Positions 24,411-33,023 of a stretch of 64,000 bases of DNA are shown here, one piece after another. Below the pieces are notes generated by a model. That model saw only the letters and a list, made by a program, of their open reading frames with translations. It did not search any database and was not told the DNA's origin. Both the position numbers and the translations under genes were made by a program. The stretch spans positions 1-64,000 of the forward strand of contig DASTOM010000038.1 of NCBI GenBank assembly GCA_035762545.1, given 5' to 3'. Numbering within the stretch: position 1 is the first letter of the stretch; the number at the start of each line of letters is the position of its first letter. The DNA is from JANQRA01 sp035762545 (lineage in GTDB: Bacteria; Actinomycetota; Acidimicrobiia; Spongiisociales; ZC4RG35).

Positions 24411-26534
24411 CTATTCCGACGTTTCGTCATCTCCCTCCTCGTCATCGATCTGCACGAGGGGGATCTCTGCGGTCGGCTCGTCGGCGCCGGCGTTGAGGCG
24501 ATCGATCATCCGCTGCCGGGAGCTCGGTGAGCCAAATGCGGTAACGACGTCTCCCCCTACCAGTTCGGTGTCGCCTGTGGGCACGAGAACCTCGCGGTTT
24601 CGCCGGATCGAGACGAGTGTCGACCCTTCTGGCCAGGACACGTCCCGCACCCGGCGGCCGTCGGCGATCGACCCGAGCGGGACCCGGAAGTCGTAGTAGC
24701 CGGCATCGGGCTGGGTCCGCTGCGCCAGCCGGGCCCGATGGAGATGGTGGTCGGTGGTCGAGCTGAGTGCCTCGTGATAGGCCTTGACGGCTTCCTCGCG
24801 TCGGAAGATGCCGACGACTCGCCTCGGATCGTCGGCAGCCACGACCGGAAGCCGACCGACCCCGAGGGCGGCCATGCGCTCCAGGGCTCGGGACACCGGA
24901 GTTCCCGGGTCGACTGTGACCGGACGCGGTGTCATCACTTCACGGACCGTCACCGAGTCATGAGGATCGGAAGCCCGACTCATGTCCGACACAGTGACGA
25001 TCCCGACCAGCTCCCCATCCTCTACAACCGGCACCCCGTGGGATCGGTGTCCGGACAGGAGTGTCTCGACATCGGCAATCTTCTGGTCCGGGGATGCGAT
25101 GAACGGAAGCGGGCTCATCACCGACCCGACGCTAACGGTGTCGAGGATGTCGACCTCACCGGTCCGGGTGAGTTGAATCCCTTTCCGCTTCAGGGCAAGC
25201 GTGTATACCGAGTCTTTCATGAACCTCTCGCCGAGGAACGTCGCCAGGGTCGCGGCCAGCATCAGCGGCAGGATCAGGTCGTAGTCACGTGCTCCGGTGA
25301 CCTCAAAGACGATGAGTATCGAGGTGAGGGGGGCTCGACCGACGAACGAGAACATCGCCGCCATCCCCACGACGGCGAAGGCCCCCGGGTCGAGCGGGAT
25401 ATCCCCAACCCAGAACTCCGAGGCGAGCCGGGCGAAGCCAGTCCCGATCGCGGCGCCCATGAACAGAGATGGCATGAAGGCACCTCCGGAGGCACCGGAG
25501 GACATGGTGATGCTCGTCGCGACGGCCTTCCCGATCGCGAGCAGGATCAGCACCCACCAGACCTCTCCGCCCGACCCCGTGATCGCTGCCACTTGCTCGT
25601 CCAGTAACAGCGAGTTGGTCACCTCCTGGCCGGTCCCGAAGAGTGCCGGCTCCACGAAAATGAGGGCAGCGACGATCAGGCCGGCGAGCAGCGGTCGCAT
25701 CCAGGACAGGCGGTCGGCGTTGCGGTGGGCGAACCCCTCGACGGTGTCGAGGAACCTGAGGAAGAAGAAGCCAACTGCCACGATCACCAACGCGAGTGCG
25801 GCGTAGACGAGCAGCTCCGAAGGTGAGTTCATCCCATAGCTCCCGGCGTTGAGCAACTGCTCCTCGCCGACGAGCCTCTCGGTGGTGATGGCCGCGGTCA
25901 CCGAGGCGATGACGACCGCAGACATGTGGCGGGGGGCGAACGAGACCAGGATCACTTCGAGGGCGAAGAGCATTCCGGCTATCGGAGCGTTGAAAGAGGC
26001 GCCGATGCCGGCGCCTGCACCGGCGGCGACGAGCGAGCGAACCTGGTCTTCGCCGAGATTGAACCTTCGGGAGAACCACGAGCCGATGGCCGCGCCGACC
26101 TGAACGATCGGTCCTTCCCGACCCGCCGAACCACCGAGACCGACGGTCAAGGTGGTTGCCACCACTTTCAGCGGGGCGACCCTTCCACGTATATACCCGC
26201 CCCGGACCATCAACGCCTCAGTGGCGGCGGGCACACCATCCCCGGCGACTTCCGGTGCGAACTTGCGCGCCAGCCACCAGGCAGCGAACAGTCCGAAGGG
26301 GACGGTCACGAACACCCACGCTCGCGCTCCGCTGAACATCGAGCCGTCGTCGCCTGCGAACAGGGGCTCGATCAGCCGGCTGACCCACTCCAGACTCGCC
26401 ACCAGCGCGGCAGCGCCAACACCGACGCCGACACCAACGAGAGCTGCCACTAGGAGAAACCCACCCATCTGACGCTCGGCGAGAGCACCGACCGCGGGGA
26501 CTTTCTGCAGGCTTCGAAGGGGATTGCTCACCAT
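24411..26534 (-). CDS. CLC chloride channel/antiporter with CBS pair and RCK_C domain
   Basis: 707 residues. The membrane half contains the CLC selectivity motifs GDGVP (usually GSGIP or GHGVP), GSAGREGP with the gating Glu, and GASFNAPIAGMLFALE. Two CBS domains follow (from SVGSVMSPLPF and REVMTPRPVTV), then a TrkA/RCK_C-like domain (YDFRVPLGSIADGRRVRDV through ELVGGDVVTAFG). It moves Cl- across the membrane, and the cytosolic domains probably sense nucleotides. The Asp where EcClC has its central serine is unusual. Confidence 0.9.
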   Translation of the reverse strand: MVSNPLRSLQKVPAVGALAERQMGGFLLVAALVGVGVGVGAAALVASLEWVSRLIEPLFAGDDGSMFSGARAWVFVTVPFGLFAAWWLARKFAPEVAGDGVPAATEALMVRGGYIRGRVAPLKVVATTLTVGLGGSAGREGPIVQVGAAIGSWFSRRFNLGEDQVRSLVAAGAGAGIGASFNAPIAGMLFALEVILVSFAPRHMSAVVIASVTAAITTERLVGEEQLLNAGSYGMNSPSELLVYAALALVIVAVGFFFLRFLDTVEGFAHRNADRLSWMRPLLAGLIVAALIFVEPALFGTGQEVTNSLLLDEQVAAITGSGGEVWWVLILLAIGKAVATSITMSSGASGGAFMPSLFMGAAIGTGFARLASEFWVGDIPLDPGAFAVVGMAAMFSFVGRAPLTSILIVFEVTGARDYDLILPLMLAATLATFLGERFMKDSVYTLALKRKGIQLTRTGEVDILDTVSVGSVMSPLPFIASPDQKIADVETLLSGHRSHGVPVVEDGELVGIVTVSDMSRASDPHDSVTVREVMTPRPVTVDPGTPVSRALERMAALGVGRLPVVAADDPRRVVGIFRREEAVKAYHEALSSTTDHHLHRARLAQRTQPDAGYYDFRVPLGSIADGRRVRDVSWPEGSTLVSIRRNREVLVPTGDTELVGGDVVTAFGSPSSRQRMIDRLNAGADEPTAEIPLVQIDDEEGDDETSE

Positions 26535-26566
26535 AGGCCAGGGTAGGAGGCCAGAATCGAATTCCG

Positions 26567-27388
26567 ATGCCCTTCCGAACTCACCTCGGCCGCGGCCTCG
26601 ACATCAGAGCGCGATCGAACCAGATCATGCTCGCGATCGTCTCCCTCACGGGGATCATCGCACTCGTCCGCTGGCTCGACGGCGAGGCCTTCACCGTCTT
26701 CTTCGTGCCGCTCTCTGCGTTTCTCATCTGGGGCTTGGGCAGGGAGGTCGATCCCGATCACAACTGGACTGCCTTGCTTGGTGCTGTGGTTGCGGCCGTG
26801 TGGGGTTTCCTGGACGTCGACACCGTTGAAGTCATCGCCTTCGCCGCTCTCATGGGCATGGGGCGTCTCATCACCAACACGACCGGGAGACGACTGCTCA
26901 CGATCGATCTCATCGCGGTTTCCTTCGGAGGTGTGGTCATCGGCAGCTACCCGGTCGGTTGGGCGGCAGGGTTCGGGCTGGCCATCGCTCTCTACGTCGA
27001 CAACCAGATGAACGAGTCATGGAGCCGCGCCCAGTTGATTGCTTCGGCCGCGACCGCGATCGGGACCACGATCGTCGCCGCAGCGACCGGTGCGTTCGCC
27101 GGTGGTCTCGCTTCGGTCGTCCCCTATATGGCCCTCGCCTCGGGCGCTGTCGCCCTCCTGCTCGCGATCCGGGAACCGGCGGAACCCGCATCACTGGTCG
27201 ACGCGCGGCACGCGGCCTTGATCTCGGGTAGGCGACTCCATGCCTCCCGGGCGACCGTCGGGCTCGTCCTGCTCGGCATGACCCTTCTGGCCGGCCCGGA
27301 CAGCCACGGCCTGACCCCCGCCATCCTGATGTTGACCCTTGCCCTGATCTCCAACGAAGCTGAGTTGGCGCGGCGCGTCCGCTACTAA
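26567..27388 (+). CDS. Polytopic membrane protein of unknown function
   Basis: 273 residues with about seven to eight hydrophobic segments separated by very short loops (for example IMLAIVSLTGIIALVRWL and ALLGAVVAAVWGFLDV), and a short positively charged C-terminus. I do not recognise the family; no catalytic motif stands out. It is divergent from the CLC gene with 32 bp between starts and is followed after 10 bp by the DUF2277 gene, with which it may be co-transcribed. Confidence 0.7.
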   Translation: MPFRTHLGRGLDIRARSNQIMLAIVSLTGIIALVRWLDGEAFTVFFVPLSAFLIWGLGREVDPDHNWTALLGAVVAAVWGFLDVDTVEVIAFAALMGMGRLITNTTGRRLLTIDLIAVSFGGVVIGSYPVGWAAGFGLAIALYVDNQMNESWSRAQLIASAATAIGTTIVAAATGAFAGGLASVVPYMALASGAVALLLAIREPAEPASLVDARHAALISGRRLHASRATVGLVLLGMTLLAGPDSHGLTPAILMLTLALISNEAELARRVRY

Positions 27389-27398
27389 CTTTGGGCAG

Positions 27399-27617
27399 AT
27401 GTGCCGATCGATAAAGGTTCTCCGCGAGGGAGCCACCCCCGCCCCTGACGAGGACATCGAGGCCGCCGCCCGCCAGTTTGTCAGGAAGATCTCCGGATTC
27501 TCCAAACCCGCACCTCACAACCAGGAGGTGTTCGACGAGGCGATCGCCGAGATCGCGATGGCGTCACAGCGTCTCCTCGACGGTCTCGAGATCAGGGGCG
27601 CCAAGAAAGCCAGCTAG
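27399..27617 (+). CDS. DUF2277 family small protein
   Basis: 72 residues starting MCRSIKVLREGATP and containing AARQFVRKISGFSKP, the pattern of the small cytosolic DUF2277 family (MCRNIKxLxNF..., FVRKLSGF). The function of the family is unknown. It starts 10 bp after the membrane-protein gene and is followed by a tandem hairpin structure. Confidence 0.85.
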   Translation: MCRSIKVLREGATPAPDEDIEAAARQFVRKISGFSKPAPHNQEVFDEAIAEIAMASQRLLDGLEIRGAKKAS

Positions 27618-27628
27618 AGGCTCCCTAT

Positions 27629-27748
27629 GTCGAGCCTGCACCACGTCCCGGAAGAGGCGACGGCCTGCAGGCTCGACGCGAGGTGTTGACATAGCCCAAC
27701 ATCGAGTCTGCACCACGTCCCGAAAAGCGAGACGACGTGCAGACTCGA
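27629..27748. repeat. Tandem pair of long hairpins with compensatory changes
   Basis: Unit 1 pairs GTCGAGCCTGCA (27629-27640) with TGCAGGCTCGAC (27666-27677). Unit 2 pairs TCGAGTCTGCAC (27702-27713) with GTGCAGACTCGA (27737-27748). The units share CCACGTCCCG in the loop and CGACGCGAGG at the end. The C-G pair of unit 1 at one stem position is T-A in unit 2, so pairing is kept. It lies between two convergent genes and has no T tract. Confidence 0.85.
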
Positions 27749-27759
27749 CGCGAGGAGGT

Positions 27760-28629
27760 TCAGCCGAGATCGACGCCGAGACCCTGGGCCGCGGCGTTGC
27801 GTAGGGCCCGGCCGGCGGCGGCGACGTCCTGGGCCGCCACACCGACGCTCTTGAACACGGTCACACCTTCGAGGATCTCCGGTGCCGTGCCAGCGAGCAG
27901 TTCGCGGAGAGTCGTGTCGGGATGGCGACCAGCCTGAATCAGATCCCCGGCCTCGGCGGCGGCGGCATCCACGTCGTCAACGACCACGTAAGCCCTCTCC
28001 AACAGATCCGGGGGGAGTTCGGCCATCTCCGGGGTGAACGCCCCGACCGCATTCACGTGAGCCCGCTCCGACACCGAGGCCGCGGCGAAGAGGCCCCGGG
28101 TCGATGGTGTTGCGCATGAGATGACATCGGCTCCCCTGACTGCCTCGTCAGCGGAGTCCACTGCCACTCCCCCGATCCGGTCGGCCAGGCCACGTGCGTT
28201 GCCGTACGACCGGGACCAGATCCGGACCTCCCGGATCGGTCGGACAGCACGCACAGCCTCGACCTGATCGAAAGCCATCGCCCCGGCCCCGAGCATCGCC
28301 AGCGTGGCGGCGTCCTCACGGGCCAGGAGGCGTGTGGCGAGACCTGCCCCTGCACCGGTCCTGATCGCGGTGAGTGTGGGGCCGTCGACGATGCCGAGCG
28401 GGGTGCCTTCTCCGTCGAACGCCACCACCAATCCGGCCGGGTTGCCCGGGACTGTCGAAACCACCTTGACGGCCATCAGGTCGTCCAGCCGGCCGGGCAT
28501 GACGAGCGACGAGCCGACCAGGGATCGAAGCGGCGCTTCGGAATCGCCGGAAAAGGCCTGCTCCATGGCCTCTATGGCGTCGAGCATCGGCAGGGCGACC
28601 CGCGTCGTGTCGGCGTCGAGGTAGCGCAT
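27760..28629 (-). CDS. Ornithine cyclodeaminase/mu-crystallin family protein
   Basis: 289 residues from the ATG at 28629. It has the family arrangement: an N-terminal dimer part (MRYLDADTTRVALPMLDAIE), MAVKVVSTVPGN with the substrate lysine, and a Rossmann NAD site TLAMLGAGAMAFDQVEA where the glycine pattern is GxGxM. Members convert ornithine to proline or reduce cyclic imines such as pyrroline-2-carboxylate. Its start overlaps the stop of the FAD-oxidase gene by one base, so the pair probably acts in one amino-acid or imino-acid degradation route. Confidence 0.88.
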   Translation of the reverse strand: MRYLDADTTRVALPMLDAIEAMEQAFSGDSEAPLRSLVGSSLVMPGRLDDLMAVKVVSTVPGNPAGLVVAFDGEGTPLGIVDGPTLTAIRTGAGAGLATRLLAREDAATLAMLGAGAMAFDQVEAVRAVRPIREVRIWSRSYGNARGLADRIGGVAVDSADEAVRGADVISCATPSTRGLFAAASVSERAHVNAVGAFTPEMAELPPDLLERAYVVVDDVDAAAAEAGDLIQAGRHPDTTLRELLAGTAPEILEGVTVFKSVGVAAQDVAAAGRALRNAAAQGLGVDLG

Positions 28630-29864
28630 CAGGCGAGGACGCTCTTCTGCGCCACGCCGATCGGCTCGCGATCGACCGAGAAGAAGTCCATCGGAACGTC
28701 GGTGTCGAAGTCCGTCCTCTCTCCGCTGAAGGCTTGAGCGACCATCGATCCTATGGCCGGGGCCAGCTTGAATCCGTGCCCGCTGAAACCGTTGGCCAGC
28801 CAGAACCCGTCGGCGCCAGACGGGCCGACGATGGGATGGACGTCCTCCCTGTTGATCGTATAGAGCCCGGCGATGCCCGAAGGGGTGCCCCTGGCTTCGA
28901 GACCCGGGACCCGATGATGGAATGCGGCCAGCTTCAGCTGGGTGAACTCGGCGTCCGGAACGCGCTTGTAGAAGTCGGGGTCGTCCACGATCTCCTCTTC
29001 GTCCTCTGCCAGCACCGACCCGACCATCACCTGTTGGCCGCCGGACTCGGGGCGGAAATAGATGCCGGTCGAGGCGTCTGCGCAAACCGGTATCGACCCG
29101 AGAGTTTCCGGCCAAGGCCTGTAGACAGTCTGGATCCGGGTGGGCGTCAAGGTCCAGCGGACCTCTACTCCGACCATCTCGTTGAGCTGATTGCACCAGG
29201 GGCCGGCGGCGTTGACGACCAGGTCGGCGGACAGCTCCGACCCGTCGGCGAGTCTGACTCCCGCAACATCGGCCCCGCTGTGGAGCACACCAGTGACCCG
29301 GGACCCGAACCGGACCTCGCCGCCCAGCTTCACCGTGGCCTCGATCAGGTCCTGGTTGGCTCCCACCGGATCGGCGTATCCGCCCTCATCCTCGTAGAGA
29401 AACGCCTCACCCGGAGCACAGACGTGCTCGGTGTCACCGGTCAGATCGAAGGGCTGGGCACAGTCGGAGAGGGCTGGGAAGCTTCCGGTGACGTCGTCCG
29501 GGCCCAGTGCGCTCGCCGTCACACCTTCGGCGTTCAGCTTGGCGACTTCGGCACCCACACGCTCGGGCGACTCGCCCATCATCCAGAGAACACCGACCCG
29601 GTTCAGCCCTGAGCGGACATCGGACAGGCCGGTGAACTCACTCCACGACCCGTATGCCTCCTGGCCGTGGAAGGCGAGACGAACCACCTCGGGGTTCGTG
29701 TAGCGGCAGCGGCAGATCGAGGACGAGGCGCCGGTCGAACCCTCGGAAGGCCCGGCGCCCTTGTCGAGTGCGATGACCGACACTCCATGACGTGCCAGCT
29801 GAAAGGCTATGGAGGAGCCGATGATCCCCGCGCCGACGACGATCACATCGGCGCCGGAGGTCAC
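28629..29864 (-). CDS. FAD-dependent amino-acid/imino-acid oxidoreductase (DAO family)
   Basis: 411 residues. The N-terminal dinucleotide fold VIVVGAGIIGSSIAFQLARHG is followed by DKGAGPSEGSTGASS and a C-terminal FAD-binding part GFWLANGFSGHGFKLAPAIG. This is the DAO pattern of sarcosine oxidase beta, glycine oxidase and proline/hydroxyproline dehydrogenases. It oxidises a secondary or primary amine next to a carboxylate. Coupling to an ornithine-cyclodeaminase-like reductase suggests a proline-type or cyclic imino-acid substrate (inference). It overlaps the NYN gene end by 4 nt. Confidence 0.9.
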   Translation of the reverse strand: MTSGADVIVVGAGIIGSSIAFQLARHGVSVIALDKGAGPSEGSTGASSSICRCRYTNPEVVRLAFHGQEAYGSWSEFTGLSDVRSGLNRVGVLWMMGESPERVGAEVAKLNAEGVTASALGPDDVTGSFPALSDCAQPFDLTGDTEHVCAPGEAFLYEDEGGYADPVGANQDLIEATVKLGGEVRFGSRVTGVLHSGADVAGVRLADGSELSADLVVNAAGPWCNQLNEMVGVEVRWTLTPTRIQTVYRPWPETLGSIPVCADASTGIYFRPESGGQQVMVGSVLAEDEEEIVDDPDFYKRVPDAEFTQLKLAAFHHRVPGLEARGTPSGIAGLYTINREDVHPIVGPSGADGFWLANGFSGHGFKLAPAIGSMVAQAFSGERTDFDTDVPMDFFSVDREPIGVAQKSVLA

Positions 29865-30859
29865 GCCGCGGTCACGGTGTAGTCACCGGCCGACTCGTCC
29901 CAGTCGAGGTCGATGAGGCCCCGGGTGACGGCCGCCTTGCAGAACTGGAGGAATCCGCCGTAGCCGAACTTCTTCTCGCTGAAGTCGGGTTGACGCTTGC
30001 GCAGCTGGTTTTTGAGGCCAGAGAGGACGATAGGACCGTTGGAACCTGACATCTCGTTCACAACCGACCGGAGCAGGTCGAACGCACCCTGTTCTCCCGT
30101 GCCGGTGGCGGGGAATTGCACCACCGGGTCTCCGCGACCGGGGCCTTCGGACATCTCGATGACACCCTCCTCTTCGAGATGTCGCAGCAGTTCACCGAAC
30201 GCCCGGAAGCCGAAGTCGGCCTCGGTGAAGGTGGGGTCCTTGCGCAGGATCGCCCGTTTCAGAGAGGAAGCGAGGACCTCACCTTGACCCGAGCGGAGAA
30301 GACCTCCGAGCGTCGTAGTGACGATCGACTCCAGCTCGGGCGACTCTTCCGGCTCGCTCGACGAGGTCGATGTGGAGCGACGGGCATCGACCCCGGCCAG
30401 GTTGTCGTAGAAGAGGAACTCGTCACAGGCGGGAGGCAGGAGATTGGACGTGGAGCCTTTCACCCCGACGCCGATGACCTTCTTGTTGAGCTCTCGTAAC
30501 TTGTGGACGAGTGGCGTGAAATCGGAATCGCCGGTGCAGATGACGAAGGTCGTCACGTAGTCACGTTCGAAGGCGAGTTCGATGGCGTCGACCGCCATCT
30601 TGATGTCGGCCGCGTTCTTCCGGGTAGCTCCCATCCGTTGCGGGATCTCGATCAGCTCGACGTGGGAGCGGGTCATCGCCTGACGGGCGTCGGAGAACAT
30701 GGACCAGTCTGCGTAGGCCTTTCGCGAGACGACGCGTCCCCGCTCGGCCAGAGCGTTCCCGATCGGCTCGAAGTCGAACTCCATTCCCCCCAACGCCTCC
30801 CGTGCCCCGATCGCCAGGTTCTCGAAGTCGATGAACAGGGCTATTCGTTCTTCTTCCAT
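29861..30859 (-). CDS. NYN (LabA/DUF88) nuclease-like protein with two OST-HTH/LOTUS domains
   Basis: 332 residues. The N-terminal PIN-like NYN domain has IALFIDFENLAIG, NAADIKMAVDAIEL and CTGDSDFTPLVHKLRE, whose acidic residues form the metal site. Two OST-HTH/LOTUS repeats follow (about 185-250, with FGFRAFGELLRHLEEEG, and 262-330, with FGYGGFLQFCKAAVTRG); such domains bind RNA. It is likely an RNA-processing or RNA-silencing nuclease. The ATG at 30859 follows no Shine-Dalgarno sequence, so it may be leaderless. It is divergent from the gene at 30900. Confidence 0.88.
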   Translation of the reverse strand: MEEERIALFIDFENLAIGAREALGGMEFDFEPIGNALAERGRVVSRKAYADWSMFSDARQAMTRSHVELIEIPQRMGATRKNAADIKMAVDAIELAFERDYVTTFVICTGDSDFTPLVHKLRELNKKVIGVGVKGSTSNLLPPACDEFLFYDNLAGVDARRSTSTSSSEPEESPELESIVTTTLGGLLRSGQGEVLASSLKRAILRKDPTFTEADFGFRAFGELLRHLEEEGVIEMSEGPGRGDPVVQFPATGTGEQGAFDLLRSVVNEMSGSNGPIVLSGLKNQLRKRQPDFSEKKFGYGGFLQFCKAAVTRGLIDLDWDESAGDYTVTAA

Positions 30860-30899
30860 GAGGTGAATGTAGTGCCGTGGCCGGGGTGCCACCGATAGC

Positions 30900-33023
30900 A
30901 TGGGTCCATCGACCAGGGGGTTCGGTCTGACCAGAGAACTGCGTGTCCATGGCGTTTCGGGGACTCCGCCTCGGGACATGCTGCATACGGACCCGGTCAC
31001 CGACACACCGCCGGAGGTGCCGACGAAGATCTATCGGCGCCCGGACGTCGACCCGGACTACGACACCGAGGCCTTCCATTGGGCCAACCTGACCTCAGGG
31101 TCGCGAGCCACTGCATTCTGGATCCTTCTCGCCCCTTACGCCCTGGCCAATGCTGCCGGCTGGATGTCCGGTTGGCACCGCGGCACCCCTCCACCTGACC
31201 CACCGAACTGGCGCACTCTCACCGGGCGAACCGCGATCCGGGCGGCGGGTCTCGCCCTCACTGCGCTGTTCCTGATTCAGACAGTCACGGCGGCGGTGGT
31301 ACTCCCCCTCGCCTGGCTGGAACAGGAGGGCCAGATCGATATCGGACCCCTGACAATCACATTCGATTGGCTGAGTGAGCGGTTGGCACTGACCATCCTC
31401 ATCACGATCGTGATGCTCGTCTTCGCCTGGCTCGTGGCCACCGTATCGACGAAGTCCCACTTCGCCGAAGTGGCGTCGGCAGGGATCTCGAGCCTCCTGT
31501 TCGAGCCCTCCGGCCTCGGGATGCGTGAGGCCCACGAGGACGGAAGAGATCGCGAGGTGGAGGCGGCGCCGGACACCGAGGATCCGGCCGGAGCCGCCAT
31601 CACAGATGCCCGGCTGTGGACGGTCCACCCGATACTCCATCGTCTCAGACGGCTTCATCTGGGCATGGGCCTGTTGACGCTGGCCGCCACGATCTACGTG
31701 GTCATCGGAACGTTCGAGATCTGGTGGGCGCTGGCCGGGCTCGGTGTGGTGGGGTTCATATGGGCGTGGATCACCACTCACCGTCCCGAGGAGAAATGGG
31801 TTTGGATCGTGACCGGATGGACCCCGGCCCTCTCCTGGGCCGCGTTCCTGGCGTCCGTGGCCGCGATATGGATGACCAGCCCAACCGAGTGGAACCTCGA
31901 CGCAGTCCATGCCATGACCTTCGGCGTGGCGGCCATCCTCGGCGTGTTCGTGGCCCTCTCACTGTTCGCCGGGCCCTTGAGTGTGGGAGCCCTCGTACTC
32001 GCCACCTTCTTCGGTGGCGTCCTGGGGACGACGATCGGCCTACTGGTCGACAAGGCCCTGAAGACCGACGTCCTCATCGACCACGGCGTCGGGTGGGTGG
32101 CGGTGGCGATGCTGGTGATGATCCTCTGGCTGGGCCTGGTCGCGGCGGTCCTGGCCTTCCGGGGTCATCCCGAGGCTGAGTTGGGAGCCACGACGCCATT
32201 GCCCGACGACCTCAGGACGAAAATCCTGGTGATCATCAGACGGGTGGTCCTCGAGGCGAGGGTCCTCTTCTACGGGGCGGCGGCATTCGGTCTCGGCGCA
32301 TTCGTCTACGTGATGGTCACCGTGTACCTCCACGGACAGGAGTTGGTGGGATCGTCCGCCGGCTTCTGGGACACCTTCAATGCAGGGCTCGAGCCCGGGG
32401 CGCTCGACCAGTTTCCGATCTGGCTGATCAACCTCGGCATCACAGTCGGACTGCTGGGCCCGGGCTACTTCGCAGTCCGCAGTGTGGTCCGGGGATGGCG
32501 TGGGGGGAGCAAAGGCGAGGAGCGTAGACGTCAGGTCGGGATCCTTTGGGACCTGGGGTCGTTCTGGCCGCGCTGGTACCACCCGCTCGCACCACCCGGG
32601 TACGGACCGCGGGCGATTCAAGACCTCACCGCACAGCTCGAGGCGATCGGTCCGGAGGTGATCCTCGCTGCACATTCCCAGGGGTCGCTCATCTCCGCGG
32701 TGACCATCGCGCGAACCGGCAGACCGACCAGGTTCATCACCTACGGATCACAGCTCGGGCTCCTCTATCCGAGGATGTTCCCTTCGACGGGAATCGACGA
32801 CATGGTCGAGGAGGTCTCGACCCTGTGTCCGTCCTGGATCAACCTGTGGCGGTCGACCGATTACCTCGGAGGGCACTACGTGTCACGTGGGCACGTCGAC
32901 AACCGACGCGTCACCTCCGGGAGCGGCCACTCCGGCTACGAACCCACCCCCGAGTACCGGGACGCCCGGGAGGACCTCAGGCGCTCCCCGCCCCCGCCTC
33001 AAGCTTCTCCATCACCTGGCTGA
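30900..33023 (+). CDS. Multi-pass membrane protein with C-terminal alpha/beta-hydrolase-like domain
   Basis: 707 residues. The N-terminal RELRVHGVSGTPPRDML is followed by roughly ten membrane helices. The final part of about 170 residues is cytosolic or external and has AAHSQGSLISAVTIAR, a nucleophile-elbow (G/A-x-S-x-G) of a lipase or esterase. RVHGVSGTPP is a pattern I associate with actinobacterial predicted membrane hydrolases of unknown substrate. The 3' end overlaps the convergent sulfatase gene by 47 bp. The start could also be the TTG at 30930. Confidence 0.7.
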   Translation: MGPSTRGFGLTRELRVHGVSGTPPRDMLHTDPVTDTPPEVPTKIYRRPDVDPDYDTEAFHWANLTSGSRATAFWILLAPYALANAAGWMSGWHRGTPPPDPPNWRTLTGRTAIRAAGLALTALFLIQTVTAAVVLPLAWLEQEGQIDIGPLTITFDWLSERLALTILITIVMLVFAWLVATVSTKSHFAEVASAGISSLLFEPSGLGMREAHEDGRDREVEAAPDTEDPAGAAITDARLWTVHPILHRLRRLHLGMGLLTLAATIYVVIGTFEIWWALAGLGVVGFIWAWITTHRPEEKWVWIVTGWTPALSWAAFLASVAAIWMTSPTEWNLDAVHAMTFGVAAILGVFVALSLFAGPLSVGALVLATFFGGVLGTTIGLLVDKALKTDVLIDHGVGWVAVAMLVMILWLGLVAAVLAFRGHPEAELGATTPLPDDLRTKILVIIRRVVLEARVLFYGAAAFGLGAFVYVMVTVYLHGQELVGSSAGFWDTFNAGLEPGALDQFPIWLINLGITVGLLGPGYFAVRSVVRGWRGGSKGEERRRQVGILWDLGSFWPRWYHPLAPPGYGPRAIQDLTAQLEAIGPEVILAAHSQGSLISAVTIARTGRPTRFITYGSQLGLLYPRMFPSTGIDDMVEEVSTLCPSWINLWRSTDYLGGHYVSRGHVDNRRVTSGSGHSGYEPTPEYRDAREDLRRSPPPPQASPSPG

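Noticed and set aside
27629..27748. Possible CRISPR array
   Set aside because: Only two units, each a large hairpin with changes in the stems, no spacers of uniform size and no cas genes.
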